From NCBI GenBank assembly GCA_021806135.1, contig JAJZYB010000018.1, forward strand, positions 1-36,853: 36,853 nt of DNA, given 5' to 3'. The notes under the pieces are model-generated. The model was not told the DNA's origin. It made no database searches and worked only from the letters and a program-made list of their open reading frames with translations. Position 1 is the first letter of the stretch. Every line of letters begins with the position of its first letter. Source of the stretch: Thermoplasmata archaeon (lineage in GTDB: Archaea > Thermoplasmatota > Thermoplasmata > Lutacidiplasmatales > UBA184). The position numbers were made by a program, and so were the translations under genes. Below are positions 9,699-18,963 of the stretch, piece after piece.

Positions 9699-11542
9699 CT
9701 CCCCCGGATCGGCCTCCAGAATGTCAGACCCCCACCGGACCATAACGTCCCCCCGGGGGAGGGGATGCCAAACTCGGACGGGGCCACCGGCCCGACGCCC
9801 CCCCACCGGGGCGCCTCCGAGTCCAGGCGTTTCCGCCAGTGCCCGGGGGGCAGGGGCACGGGAACCCGTTCCTGTCCCCGGGGCAGGGCAGCCACCAAGA
9901 GCCCGCCCCCCCGGGGGGGTGCGAAACGGACGACCAGCCAGTCGCCTTCGGCAACGCTACCCGCCCTCGCGTGAGGCCAATCCCGAGCGGCCTTTCCGTT
10001 CTCCCAGCGGATCCGGAGCAGTTCCCGGCAGTAGGCCCGACGTTGACGTCGGGCCGGGCCGGGCGAAGCGGAAGGGCTGAGCCGGCTCGATAGGTAGGTC
10101 TCCTCGGCCTGCGGATCCGTAGGGGCACCATCCCACCGGAAGGCGGCGAACTCCCGACGCCGTCCTTCCCGGACCGCCTCGGCGAGGGCCCGACCCTGGT
10201 AATCGCTGAAGAAGAGGAACGGATGCTCCTCCCCATACTCCTCCCCCATGAAGATCAGCGGCAGGGAGGGGTTCAGGAGGGTGAGGCCCAGCGCCAGGCG
10301 GGCGCGCCGGGGCTCCACCAGGCGGACCAGGCGGTCCCCGTCCCTTCGGTTCCCCACCTGGTCGTGATCTTGGTCGTAGACCACGAAGGCCCGGGGAGGG
10401 AGGCCGGTGGCGGGTCGTCCATGCCGTCGGCCCCGGAACCTCGATGGCTCTCCGGTGAAGACGTAGCCTTCCTGGAAGGCCTTGGCGAGGAGCGCGACTT
10501 CCCCGAAGTCCTGGTAGTACCCGTCCCGCTCGCCCGTGAGCCACGCGTGGAGCGCATGATGGAAGTCGTCGTTCCACTGGGCCGCCATCCCGTAGCCGCC
10601 CTGGCTCCGGGGCCGCATGAGCCTCGGATCGTTCAGGTCGCTCTCGGCGACCAGGAAGAGGCGACGCCCCAGTCGCCGGGACAACGACTCCACCGCCTGT
10701 TGGAGTTCCTCCAGGAAGGGCACGGCCGAGCGGTCCACGATGGCGTGTACGGCGTCCAGGCGCAACGCATCGAAGGAGAATTCCTCGAGGAAGCGGAGGG
10801 CACACTCCCGGAAGTAGCGCCGGACCGGCTCGCTCTCCGGCCCATCGAAGTTGATCCCTCGGCCCCAGGGACTTCGATGGGCGTCCGTGAAGTACGGCCC
10901 GAAGGCGTCCAGCACGTTCCCTTCGGGCCCCAGGTGATTGAAGACCACATCGAGCACGGCGGCCAACCCCCGCGCATGGAGCGCCCGGACCAGGGCCTTC
11001 AGTTCGCCCGGCCCGCCATAGGTCTCCTGGACCCCGTAGGGAAAGACGCCGTCGTACCCCCAGTTCCGGCGCCCCGGAAAAGGGCTCACGGGCATGAGCT
11101 CCACGGCGGTGATGCCCAAGTCCCGGAGGGAGGCCAGCCTCGGGACCACCCCGGCGAAGGTGCCGGAGGCCGAGAAGCATCCCACATGGAGCTCATAGAA
11201 GACGTACTCCGGTAACGGGCGGCCGGATCCCCAACGGCCCGGCACCTCAACGGGCTTGTCCGGGATCACCTCGGAGGGGCCTTCCACCCCCAGGGGCTGG
11301 CGGCGGGAGGCGGGATCCGCGAACGCTCGACGGCCCTCGAGGACGTACCGGTAGCGGTCTCCGGGGCCACAATGGTCCACCTCCCCGGAGAAGTAGCCTT
11401 CTCCGGAGGGGGTCAACGGGACGTTCCGCGGCGGCTGGCGCTCCAGGCGGACGGAGACGCTCCGCGCCTTCGGCGCCCAGACGAGGAAGTGGGTGCGCCC
11501 GGCGCCGGTGGGAACCGCCCCCAGCGGGAACCTCGCGCTCAT
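9695..11542 (-). CDS. treZ: Maltooligosyl trehalose trehalohydrolase TreZ (GH13)
   Basis: This 615-residue enzyme cleaves the alpha-1,4 bond next to the trehalose unit made by TreY and releases free trehalose. An N-terminal beta-sandwich (about 5-95, THFLVWAPKARSVSVRLE) precedes the GH13 barrel. Active-site strings are VVFNHLGPEGN (199-209), FDALRLDAVHAIVD with nucleophile Asp263, LVAESDLND with acid Glu300, and YDQDHDQVGNR with Asp394. The AVHAI and ESDLND contexts are typical of TreZ rather than branching enzyme. The ATG at 11542 overlaps the glgB stop by ATGA, and its own stop overlaps the GH57 start the same way. The open frame runs further upstream through glgB but only as a shadow. Confidence 0.96.
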   Translation of the reverse strand: MSARFPLGAVPTGAGRTHFLVWAPKARSVSVRLERQPPRNVPLTPSGEGYFSGEVDHCGPGDRYRYVLEGRRAFADPASRRQPLGVEGPSEVIPDKPVEVPGRWGSGRPLPEYVFYELHVGCFSASGTFAGVVPRLASLRDLGITAVELMPVSPFPGRRNWGYDGVFPYGVQETYGGPGELKALVRALHARGLAAVLDVVFNHLGPEGNVLDAFGPYFTDAHRSPWGRGINFDGPESEPVRRYFRECALRFLEEFSFDALRLDAVHAIVDRSAVPFLEELQQAVESLSRRLGRRLFLVAESDLNDPRLMRPRSQGGYGMAAQWNDDFHHALHAWLTGERDGYYQDFGEVALLAKAFQEGYVFTGEPSRFRGRRHGRPATGLPPRAFVVYDQDHDQVGNRRDGDRLVRLVEPRRARLALGLTLLNPSLPLIFMGEEYGEEHPFLFFSDYQGRALAEAVREGRRREFAAFRWDGAPTDPQAEETYLSSRLSPSASPGPARRQRRAYCRELLRIRWENGKAARDWPHARAGSVAEGDWLVVRFAPPRGGGLLVAALPRGQERVPVPLPPGHWRKRLDSEAPRWGGVGPVAPSEFGIPSPGGTLWSGGGLTFWRPIRGR

Positions 11543-13467
11543 CGCGCCCGGCCGGGGGTGAGGAAGACCCAGGCCAGCGGGGGCAGCGTCAGGCGGAGGG
11601 ACTGGGGAAAACCATGCTCGGCCCTGTCCTCCGTCTCCACCCCTCCGAGGTTCCCCACTCCGCTCCCCCCGTAATCCAGCGCATCCCCGTTCAGCCGCTC
11701 CGACCAGAAGCCCTTCTCCGGGACCCCGACCCGGTAGTCCCTTCGGACCTCCGGAGTGAAATTCCCGACCGCCAGGAGGAGCTCCCCCCCGGGTCCCCGG
11801 CGCAGATACGCATACACGCTCTGGAGGTTGTCGTTGGCCACGAGCCACTGGAAGCCACGGGTCTCGAACTCCAGCCCGTGGAGGGCCGGAAGGGTCCGGT
11901 AGAGCCGGTTCAGGTCCCGTACGTAGCGCTGGACCCCCCGGTGCGCGTCGTCCTTCAGGAGGTCCCAGTCGAGGCCGCCTTCGTGCTCCCATTCCCGTTC
12001 GCTCCCGAACTCCCCTCCCATGAAGAGGAGCTTCTTGCCAGGCTGGGAATACTGGTATCCCAGCAGGAGCCGGAGGTTGGCGAACCGTTGCCACCGGTCC
12101 CCGGGCATCCTCCCCAGGAGGGACCGTTTCCCATAGACCACCTCGTCATGGGAAAGGGCCAGGACAAAGTTCTCGTGGAACGCATAGAGGGTCCGGAAGG
12201 TGAGTTCGTGGTGGTGGTACTTCCGGAAGATCGGGTCCCGGGCGAGATAGTCCAGCGTATCGTGCATCCAACCCATGTCCCACTTGAGGCCGAACCCGAG
12301 GCCCCCCAGGTAGGGAGGACGGGAGACCATCGGCCAGGCCGTGGATTCCTCCGCCACCATGAGGATGGGGCGGGCATCGGCATAGGCCGACTCGTTCAGG
12401 CGACGTAGGAAGGCGATGGCCGGCAGGTTCTCCCGGCCGCCGCGCTCGTTGGGGATCCACTCCCCCGCCTTCCGGGAGTAGTCCAGGTAGAGCATGGAGG
12501 CCACCGCATCGACCCGGAGCCCGTCCGCGTGGTAGGTCTCCAACCAGAAGCTCGCGCTGCTCAGGAGGAAGGAGGGGACCTCCCGACGCCCGTAGTTGAA
12601 GATGTAGCTGTTCCATTCGGGGTGGACCCCCTGGCGGGGGTCCGCGTGCTCGTACAGGTGGGTCCCATCGAAGAAGCCCAGGGCATGCTGGTCGGTGGGA
12701 AAGTGGGAGGGGACCCAGTCCAGGATCACCCCGATGCCCCGTTGGTGCAGCAGGTCCACCAGTCCCATGAAATCCGTAGGCTCCCCGTACCGACGGGTGG
12801 GGGCGAAATATCCTGTGGTCTGGTAACCCCAGGAGCCGTAGAACGGGTGCTCCATCACGGGAAGGAACTCCACGTGGGTGAACCCCATGTCCTCGAGGTA
12901 GTCCGCGAGGGGCGGGCCGAGCTGCCGGTAGCTCAACGATCGATGCCCTTCCTCAGGAACCCGGCGCCACGAGCCCAGGTGCATCTCGTAGATGCTCACC
13001 GCGGCGTTCAGGGAGTTGGCCTGGCCCCGTTCCGCCATCCACCGCCCGTCGCCCCAGCTGTACGAGAGGTCCGCCACCTGGGAAGCGGTCCGGGGCGGGA
13101 GCTCCGAGGCAAAGGCGAAGGGATCTGCCTTGTCCACCGTGTAGCCGTTCACCCGGGACCGGATCCGGTACTTGTAGAGCGCCCCCGGGCCCACGTCCGG
13201 GTGGAACCCTTCCCAGATCCCTGAGGACGCACGGGGAGAGAGCGGGTTCCGCCCGGGGCTCCAACCGTTGAAGTCTCCGATGACGCTGATCGCTTCCGCG
13301 TTCGGCGCCCAGACCGCGAAGTAGGTCCCTTGCTCCCCCTCCCAGGTCCCCAGGTGTGCCCCCAACTTCTGGTAGAGATGGGTGTGAGTGCCCTCGTTGA
13401 ACCAGTAGAGATCCTCGCCCGTGAGCAGGCTGAACCGGCCCTCCGGGCGGGAGTGCGACGACCTCAC
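11539..13467 (-). CDS. glgB: 1,4-alpha-glucan branching enzyme GlgB (GH13)
   Basis: This 642-residue protein introduces alpha-1,6 branches into alpha-1,4-glucan. The N-terminal CBM48-like domain contains FAVWAPNAEAISVIGDFNGW (50-69). The GH13 barrel shows VEFLPVMEHPFYGSWGYQTTG (199-219), VILDWVPSHF (247-256), DGLRVDAVASMLYLDY with nucleophile Asp320, LMVAEEST with acid Glu373, and LALSHDEV. All match GlgB closely. The GTG at 13467 is preceded by a GAGGGGG Shine-Dalgarno-like run about 8 nt upstream. It leads a four-gene operon (glgB-treZ-GH57-treY) divergent from glgE. In GlgE-type pathways GlgB branches the polymer made by GlgE, matching this context. Confidence 0.96.
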   Translation of the reverse strand: MRSSHSRPEGRFSLLTGEDLYWFNEGTHTHLYQKLGAHLGTWEGEQGTYFAVWAPNAEAISVIGDFNGWSPGRNPLSPRASSGIWEGFHPDVGPGALYKYRIRSRVNGYTVDKADPFAFASELPPRTASQVADLSYSWGDGRWMAERGQANSLNAAVSIYEMHLGSWRRVPEEGHRSLSYRQLGPPLADYLEDMGFTHVEFLPVMEHPFYGSWGYQTTGYFAPTRRYGEPTDFMGLVDLLHQRGIGVILDWVPSHFPTDQHALGFFDGTHLYEHADPRQGVHPEWNSYIFNYGRREVPSFLLSSASFWLETYHADGLRVDAVASMLYLDYSRKAGEWIPNERGGRENLPAIAFLRRLNESAYADARPILMVAEESTAWPMVSRPPYLGGLGFGLKWDMGWMHDTLDYLARDPIFRKYHHHELTFRTLYAFHENFVLALSHDEVVYGKRSLLGRMPGDRWQRFANLRLLLGYQYSQPGKKLLFMGGEFGSEREWEHEGGLDWDLLKDDAHRGVQRYVRDLNRLYRTLPALHGLEFETRGFQWLVANDNLQSVYAYLRRGPGGELLLAVGNFTPEVRRDYRVGVPEKGFWSERLNGDALDYGGSGVGNLGGVETEDRAEHGFPQSLRLTLPPLAWVFLTPGRAR

Positions 13468-13736
13468 GATCCAAGACCCCCTCGAAGCGCCCCGGCGGGC
13501 GGGCGAACACCGGCAGGAAGGGCTCTTCCCGCTTCGCCGGCAAGACCGGGCGCGACGTGGTCGAACACGGACCTCGCGGAGCCTTGGGCCCGATTAAAAG
13601 TCGATGGAGAACCGATCGGCCAGGTTACCGGGGTCCCCCGTGGTCCGGCCCCATCAGGGGCCGCTCGCATCCACCTTCGCCCAGGGGCCGGGCCAGCGTT
13701 AAATAGCGGCCGCGGAGAAACGGACACCACCTTGCA
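13468..13736. promoter_or_regulatory. Divergent promoter region between glgB and glgE operons
   Basis: This spacer holds two AT-rich boxes in GC-rich DNA. The first is cttttaat on the minus strand (13593-13600), which would start the glgB message with a leader of about 100 nt. The second is ttaaatag on the plus strand (13699-13706), about 34 nt ahead of the glgE ATG, leaving a very short leader. The two boxes are about 100 bp apart, so one regulator could control both halves of the cycle. No clear operator repeat was found. Confidence 0.5.
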
Positions 13737-15785
13737 ATGGCTCCGGAAGCGGAACCCGCGGGGGCCCCGACCTCCTCCTCTCAGCGCCTGAAAGGGACCC
13801 CGCCACGCCGGAACGGACCGCCTCGCACGGAGCGTCGGACCGGGGAAGGACCCCCTCCGGGGACCATCGCCCTCGAGGCGGTCAGCCCCGTGGTGGACGA
13901 CGGGGACCATCCTGCACGACGGTTGGTCGGAGAGACCGTACGGATCTCCGTCGACGTCCTGAAACCCGGGGCGGACCTCTTGGACGCTTCGTTCACGCTC
14001 CGGGGACCTGGAGAAGCGGGCGGCAGCGAACAGTTCCTCCGGTCCGTCGGCAACGCCCGGTGGGAGGGGGAGTTCATCCCCCGCCTTCCAGGGTTGTACC
14101 ACTTCACGCTCTCCGCCTGGACGGACCGTTACCAGACCTGGATCGCGGGCATCTCCACGTGGATGGACGCGGGGGAGGAGGTCTCCCAGGACCTGGCCCC
14201 CGGATTGGAGATCCTCCGGGCCGTGCTCCCCCAGCTCTCCGGGAAGGACCGGACCGAGGCCGAGTCGGTCCTCGCGGCCTTGGAAGGGGGAGATCTCGTG
14301 AAAGCGGTCCGGCGGGCCGGGGCCGATCCGCTCCGGGAACTGGTCCGGCGGTTCCAACCCCGTCCCGACCGGATCGACTCCTCGAAGGAATACCCGGTCC
14401 GGGTGGAGCGGGTCCGGGCAGGTTTCGCCGCCTGGTACGAGGCCTTTCCCCGCTCCCTGGGGGCCAGTCCTGAGCGTTCCGCCACCTTCCGGGAGGCCGA
14501 GGAAAGGCTGCCGGAGGTCGCCGCCATGGGCTTCGACGTCCTCTACCTGCCTCCGATCCACCCGATCGGGATGACCGCCCGCCGGGGACGCGACAACCGG
14601 GCCCCGGCGGCCCCGGGGGATCCGGGCAGCCCCTGGGCCATCGGTTCGTCCGAGGGGGGCCACCAGGCCATCCACCCGGACCTGGGAACCCTGGAGGACT
14701 TCGATCATTTCCGCCGGCGGGCGGAGGAGCTGGGTCTGGAGATCGCCCTCGACCTGGCATTCCAGTGCTCACCGGACCACCCCTGGGTCCGGGAGCACCC
14801 GGAATGGTTCTACCACCGCCCGGATGGGAGCATCCGCTACGCCGAGAACCCCCCCAAACGGTACCGGGACATCTACCCGCTGGACTTTGGCAATCCCCAG
14901 TGGCGGGAGCTCTGGACCGAGCTTTCGCAGGTGGTCCGGTTCTGGGCTGACCAGGGGGTCCGGATCTTCCGGGTGGACAATCCGCACACCAAACCCTTCC
15001 CCTTCTGGGAGGAGATGATTGGGGAGGCCCAGCGGGCCTATCCGGACCTGATCTTCCTGGCCGAGGCCTTCACCCGTCCCAAGATCATGCGCCATCTGGC
15101 CAAGCTCGGCTTCAGCGAATCGTACACCTACTTCACCTGGAGGAACGAAGCGAACGAGCTAAGGGAGTACTTCCTCGAGCTGTATGCACCCCCGTTGCGC
15201 GAGTTCTTCCGGCCCATGCTCTTCGTGAACACTCCGGACATCCTGCCGCCGGTGCTCCAGCGGCTGGGGCGGCCCGCCTTCCAGGTCCGGGCGATCCTGG
15301 CGGCCACCCTCTCCCCCCTCTGGGGGGTCTACAGCGGGTACGAGTTCCTGGAAGGGGACGCGATCCCCGGGACGGAGGAGTACCGGGACTCCGAGAAGTA
15401 CCGGATCGTCCACCGGGACCCCTCGACCCCCGGGAACCTGCGCCCGCTGCTCACCCGCCTGAACCGGATCCGACGGGAGAACCGTGCGCTCCAACCCGGG
15501 GCGAGCATCGGGTTCTTCCCGGTGGACCAGCCCCGGCTGCTGGGGTACCATCGGTCCAGCCCGGACGGGAAGAACCACCTGCTGGTGATCGCGAACGTGC
15601 TGCCGGAGTCCACCGTGGAGTCCATGGTGGACGTCCCCTTGGAAGCCCTCGGCCTCCCGGAGGGGGCCGCCTACCGGGTCCGGGACCTGCTCACCGACGA
15701 GGTGTACTCCTGGACCGGCCGGCGGAACTACGTGAGGCTCGACCCTGCGTTCCGGGTGGCCCACGTGCTCCGGGTGGAAGCATGA
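13737..15785 (+). CDS. glgE: Alpha-1,4-glucan:maltose-1-phosphate maltosyltransferase GlgE
   Basis: This 682-residue GH13 enzyme transfers maltose from maltose 1-phosphate to the non-reducing end of alpha-1,4-glucan, building a polymer without ADP-glucose. Following a low-complexity N-terminal tail (1-45) there is a beta-sandwich domain and then the barrel. GlgE-specific strings include DVLYLPPIHPIG (267-278), EHPEWFYHRPDGSIRYAENP (353-372), FRVDNPHTKPFPFWE with nucleophile Asp414, LIFLAEAFTRPKIM with acid Glu443, and SYTYFTWRNEANEL (462-475). These signatures separate it clearly from amylases. Its stop overlaps the treS ATG (ATGA). GlgE is best known from bacteria such as mycobacteria and Streptomyces, so its archaeal setting is notable. 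Confidence 0.96.
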   Translation: MAPEAEPAGAPTSSSQRLKGTPPRRNGPPRTERRTGEGPPPGTIALEAVSPVVDDGDHPARRLVGETVRISVDVLKPGADLLDASFTLRGPGEAGGSEQFLRSVGNARWEGEFIPRLPGLYHFTLSAWTDRYQTWIAGISTWMDAGEEVSQDLAPGLEILRAVLPQLSGKDRTEAESVLAALEGGDLVKAVRRAGADPLRELVRRFQPRPDRIDSSKEYPVRVERVRAGFAAWYEAFPRSLGASPERSATFREAEERLPEVAAMGFDVLYLPPIHPIGMTARRGRDNRAPAAPGDPGSPWAIGSSEGGHQAIHPDLGTLEDFDHFRRRAEELGLEIALDLAFQCSPDHPWVREHPEWFYHRPDGSIRYAENPPKRYRDIYPLDFGNPQWRELWTELSQVVRFWADQGVRIFRVDNPHTKPFPFWEEMIGEAQRAYPDLIFLAEAFTRPKIMRHLAKLGFSESYTYFTWRNEANELREYFLELYAPPLREFFRPMLFVNTPDILPPVLQRLGRPAFQVRAILAATLSPLWGVYSGYEFLEGDAIPGTEEYRDSEKYRIVHRDPSTPGNLRPLLTRLNRIRRENRALQPGASIGFFPVDQPRLLGYHRSSPDGKNHLLVIANVLPESTVESMVDVPLEALGLPEGAAYRVRDLLTDEVYSWTGRRNYVRLDPAFRVAHVLRVEA

Positions 15786-17449
15786 GTTCCGGGCCGGAAG
15801 CGCCGGACCCGTTGTGGTACCGCAAGGCCATCTTCTATGAACTCTCGGTGAAGTCCTTCTTCGACAGCAACGCCGACGGAGTCGGGGACTTCCCGGGCCT
15901 CACCGAGAAGCTCGAATACCTCGTGGACCTGGGAGTGGACTGCCTCTGGCTGCTGCCCTTCTACCGCTCCCCCCTCAAGGATGACGGGTACGACATCGAG
16001 GACTACTACAACGTCCACCCGGATTACGGGAGCTTGGAGGACTTCAAGACCTTCCTGGCCGAGGCCCACCGGCGCGGGCTCAAGGTCATCGCCGACCTGG
16101 TCCTGAACCACGTCTCCGACCAATGCCCCTGGTTCCAGGAGGCCCGGGTGAACCCGAAGTCCCCGAAGCGGGACTGGTTCGTCTGGAGCGACACGGACCG
16201 GAAGTACTCGGGCACCCGGGTGATCTTCCTGGACACCGAGCGCTCCAACTGGACGTGGGACCCGGTAGCGGGGCAGTACTTCTGGCACCGGTTCTACAGC
16301 CACCAGCCGGACCTCAACTACGACAACCCCGCCGTCCGGGAGGAGGTGAAGAACGTGGTGCGGTTCTGGCTGAAGCTGGGGCTCGACGGTTTCCGCTGCG
16401 ACGCCGTGCCGTACCTGTTCGAGCGCGAGGGGACCTCCTGCGAGAACCTGCCCGAGACCCACGCCTTCCTCAAGGAGCTCCGCGCCATGGTGGACCAGGA
16501 GTTCCCGGGACGGGTGCTCCTGGCGGAGGCGAACCAATGGCCCTCGGACGTGAAGGCCTACTTCGGCCAGGAGGACGAGTTCCAGATGGCATTCAACTTC
16601 CCGCTCATGCCCCGGATCTTCATGGCGCTGAGGAAGGAGGACCGGGCCGCCGTGGTGGACATCATCCAGCAGACCCTACCGATCCCGAAGAGCTGCGCCT
16701 GGGGGATCTTCCTGAGGAACCACGACGAGCTCACGCTGGAGATGGTCACCGACGAGGAGCGGGACTTCATGTACCACGAGTACGCCCGGCACCCGAAGAT
16801 GCGCCTGAACCTCGGGATCCGCCGCCGCCTGGCCCCGCTCGTGGACGACGACCGGGCGACCTTGGAGATGCTCCACGGGCTGCTCTTCAGCCTCCCCGGC
16901 GTCCCCATCCTCTACTACGGGGACGAACTGGGAATGGGGGACAACGTCTACCTCGGGGACCGCAACGGGGTCCGGACCCCCATGCAGTGGTCCCCCGACC
17001 GGAACGCCGGATTCTCCCGGGCGGATGCGGAACTGCTCTACAACCCGGTCATCGTGAACCCCAACTTCCACTACGAGGCCCGCAACGTGGAGGCGGAGAT
17101 GCGACTGCCCACCTCGCTCCTTCGGTGGGTCCGCTACCTGATCCAGGTCCGCCACGAGCTCAACCCGATCCTCGGCGAAGGGGAGATCCGCTTCCTGGAC
17201 CTGCCCAACCCGAAGGTGCTTGCCTACCTGCGCTCCCGGGGCCCGGAGCATCTGCTCTGCGTGTACAACCTTTCGAAGAGCCCCACCGCGGCCGAGCTGT
17301 CGCTCCCGGAGTTCAACGGGTGGACCCCCGTCGAAGCGCTCAGCGGGACCCGGTTCCCGAAGATCGGCGAGCTTCCGTACTTCTTCACCCTCACCCCGCA
17401 CGCCTTCTTCTGGTTCGAGCTCAAGGGTCCCCATGAGCCCAGCGACTGA
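15782..17449 (+). CDS. treS: Trehalose synthase TreS (maltose alpha-D-glucosyltransferase)
   Basis: This 555-residue GH13 enzyme reversibly isomerises trehalose and maltose. It starts YRKAIFYELSVKSFFDSNAD (13-32), the classic TreS N-terminus. Barrel motifs are VIADLVLNHVSDQCPWF (102-118), DGFRCDAVPYL with nucleophile Asp207, LLAEANQWP with acid Glu249, and LRNHDELTLE (311-320). MGDNVYLGDRNGVRTPMQW is a TreS hallmark further on. The C-terminal beta-domain is present; no fused maltokinase domain follows, because that activity is encoded by the next gene. ATGA overlap with glgE and a 17-nt overlap with pep2 make this a tightly coupled operon. In the GlgE pathway TreS supplies maltose from trehalose. 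Confidence 0.97.
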   Translation: MSSGPEAPDPLWYRKAIFYELSVKSFFDSNADGVGDFPGLTEKLEYLVDLGVDCLWLLPFYRSPLKDDGYDIEDYYNVHPDYGSLEDFKTFLAEAHRRGLKVIADLVLNHVSDQCPWFQEARVNPKSPKRDWFVWSDTDRKYSGTRVIFLDTERSNWTWDPVAGQYFWHRFYSHQPDLNYDNPAVREEVKNVVRFWLKLGLDGFRCDAVPYLFEREGTSCENLPETHAFLKELRAMVDQEFPGRVLLAEANQWPSDVKAYFGQEDEFQMAFNFPLMPRIFMALRKEDRAAVVDIIQQTLPIPKSCAWGIFLRNHDELTLEMVTDEERDFMYHEYARHPKMRLNLGIRRRLAPLVDDDRATLEMLHGLLFSLPGVPILYYGDELGMGDNVYLGDRNGVRTPMQWSPDRNAGFSRADAELLYNPVIVNPNFHYEARNVEAEMRLPTSLLRWVRYLIQVRHELNPILGEGEIRFLDLPNPKVLAYLRSRGPEHLLCVYNLSKSPTAAELSLPEFNGWTPVEALSGTRFPKIGELPYFFTLTPHAFFWFELKGPHEPSD

Positions 17450-18908
17450 GCAGCGAGGACCGGGGCCGTTGGTCCCTGGTTGGGGGGAGGAGGCCGGAGC
17501 GCAGGTACTCGAGTCCGTGAGGGAGACCCTCCCCGAGCAGCGCTGGTTCGCGGAGAAGTCTGCCCACATCTCCGGCATCTCGGTGGCGGACCACGGGTCC
17601 CTCGGAAGCGGGGCGACCCCCTACGCCTGGGTCCTGCTCCAGGTGACCTTCCAGGACCGGCCGGGCTCTCTCTATAGTGCCTTCTTCCGAAGGGAGGGGG
17701 GCCGGGTTCGGCCCGCCGAGGACGATCCTGGACTGGTGGACGCCTTGTTGGCCGGGCTCAAGTCCTCGGCCCGGGTATCCACCGCGAAGGGGACCCTCAC
17801 CTTTCGGGCCACCGCCGGGAGCGAAGGGGTGCTCGAGCACGCCGGCCCGGTCCGGGAGGTCCGCCGGATCACCTCGGAACAGAGCAACACCTCGGTGGTG
17901 ATCGACGGGCAGCTCATCCACAAGCACCTCCGGCGGATCGCTCCCGGGGAGAACCCGGACGTGGAGGTCCCGGAGTACCTCTGGACTCGCACTTCGTTCC
18001 GGAACGTTCCCCGCCCGCTGGGTTCCCTCGTCTACTCCGCTCCGGGCTTCCCCCGGGCCCTCGTCGGGACCACCCAGGCTTTCGTCCCGAACGAGGGGGA
18101 CCTCTGGACGTATTTCCTGGGGGAGCTCGCCGGCACTGGGGGGCGGGTCCCTCCCAGTCTCCTCACCCTGGCAACGGAACTCGGGTCCGTCACCGGCCGG
18201 CTCCACGCGGCCCTGGCCTCCGCGCCGCCGGATCTTCCCGCGTTCTGCGCCGAACCGGTCCGGGAGGAGGAGGTGGCCCACTGGCAGGCCGGATGGGACG
18301 CCACCTACCAGCGGGCACGTCTCGCACTCCCCGAGGGGTTGGACCGGCTCCTCCCCGGAACCCGTACCCTGGCGGAGGAGGTCGGCAGGAGGCTCCCTCT
18401 GCTCCCCCCGAAGGTCGCCCTCGCCCGGGGAGCGAGGTTGGGGGATTCCCTCCAGACCCGGATCCACGGGGACTACCACCTCGGCCAGGTCATGCGGACG
18501 CCTACGGGGCTGATCATCCTGGATTTCGAGGGAGAACCGCTTCGGTCCCTGGACGAACGACGCGCCAAGCAAAGTCCGCTCAAGGACGTGGCGGGGATGC
18601 TGCGGTCATTGGACTATGCGGCTCACGTTGCCCTTCGCCCTCCACTCCCTCCGGGCGTCGGGCCCTCAGGGGACCCGTCGATCCCGGACCGATCCTCCCG
18701 CCAGGTCCAAGACCGGTTCCTGGAGGGGTACTGGTCGGTCGCCGGGAGCTCCCGGCCGCGCTGGGTGGATCCGAAGGACCCGGATCTCCCGCGGCTCCTG
18801 GAGTTCTTCGTGACGGAGAAGGTGCTCTACGAGCTCTGTTACGAGCTCCAGTACCGCCCGGCCTGGACGGACATCCCGTTGAGGGCGCTCCTTAAGGCCA
18901 TCGGATAG
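17433..18908 (+). CDS. pep2: Maltokinase (Pep2/Mak)
   Basis: This 491-residue protein phosphorylates maltose with ATP to maltose 1-phosphate, the donor used by GlgE. The N-lobe has RWFAEKSAHI (37-46), SEQSNTSVVIDGQLIHKHLRR (148-168, with Lys164 in the ATP site) and PGENPDVEVPEYL. The C-lobe carries the phosphotransfer motif IHGDYHLGQ (344-352) and the metal-binding DFEGEP (364-369), then SPLKDVAGMLRSLDYAA (381-397). All are characteristic of Pep2/Mak maltokinases. The ATG at 17433 lies inside the treS 3' end, and no nearer ATG fits the family start. It is the third gene of glgE-treS-pep2. A 41-nt inverted-repeat structure follows its stop. Confidence 0.94.
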   Translation: MSPATEQRGPGPLVPGWGEEAGAQVLESVRETLPEQRWFAEKSAHISGISVADHGSLGSGATPYAWVLLQVTFQDRPGSLYSAFFRREGGRVRPAEDDPGLVDALLAGLKSSARVSTAKGTLTFRATAGSEGVLEHAGPVREVRRITSEQSNTSVVIDGQLIHKHLRRIAPGENPDVEVPEYLWTRTSFRNVPRPLGSLVYSAPGFPRALVGTTQAFVPNEGDLWTYFLGELAGTGGRVPPSLLTLATELGSVTGRLHAALASAPPDLPAFCAEPVREEEVAHWQAGWDATYQRARLALPEGLDRLLPGTRTLAEEVGRRLPLLPPKVALARGARLGDSLQTRIHGDYHLGQVMRTPTGLIILDFEGEPLRSLDERRAKQSPLKDVAGMLRSLDYAAHVALRPPLPPGVGPSGDPSIPDRSSRQVQDRFLEGYWSVAGSSRPRWVDPKDPDLPRLLEFFVTEKVLYELCYELQYRPAWTDIPLRALLKAIG

Positions 18909-18912
18909 GGGC

Positions 18913-18953
18913 AGCGGACCCATCTCTTGGCGGAGCTACGGGGAAGGTCCGCT
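18913..18953. terminator. Inverted repeat between convergent pep2 and the exported-protein genes
   Basis: AGCGGACC (18913-18920) and GGTCCGCT (18946-18953) form a perfect 8-bp stem around a 25-nt loop, exactly between two convergent genes. It could be a shared bidirectional terminator. There is no long T-run, so this is inference. Confidence 0.35.
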
Positions 18954-18963
18954 TTGAAGTGCA

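Noticed and set aside
12953-13543. Minus-strand frame beginning in the glgB leader
   Set aside because: It is in a different frame from GlgB and becomes a shadow of it; no family resemblance.
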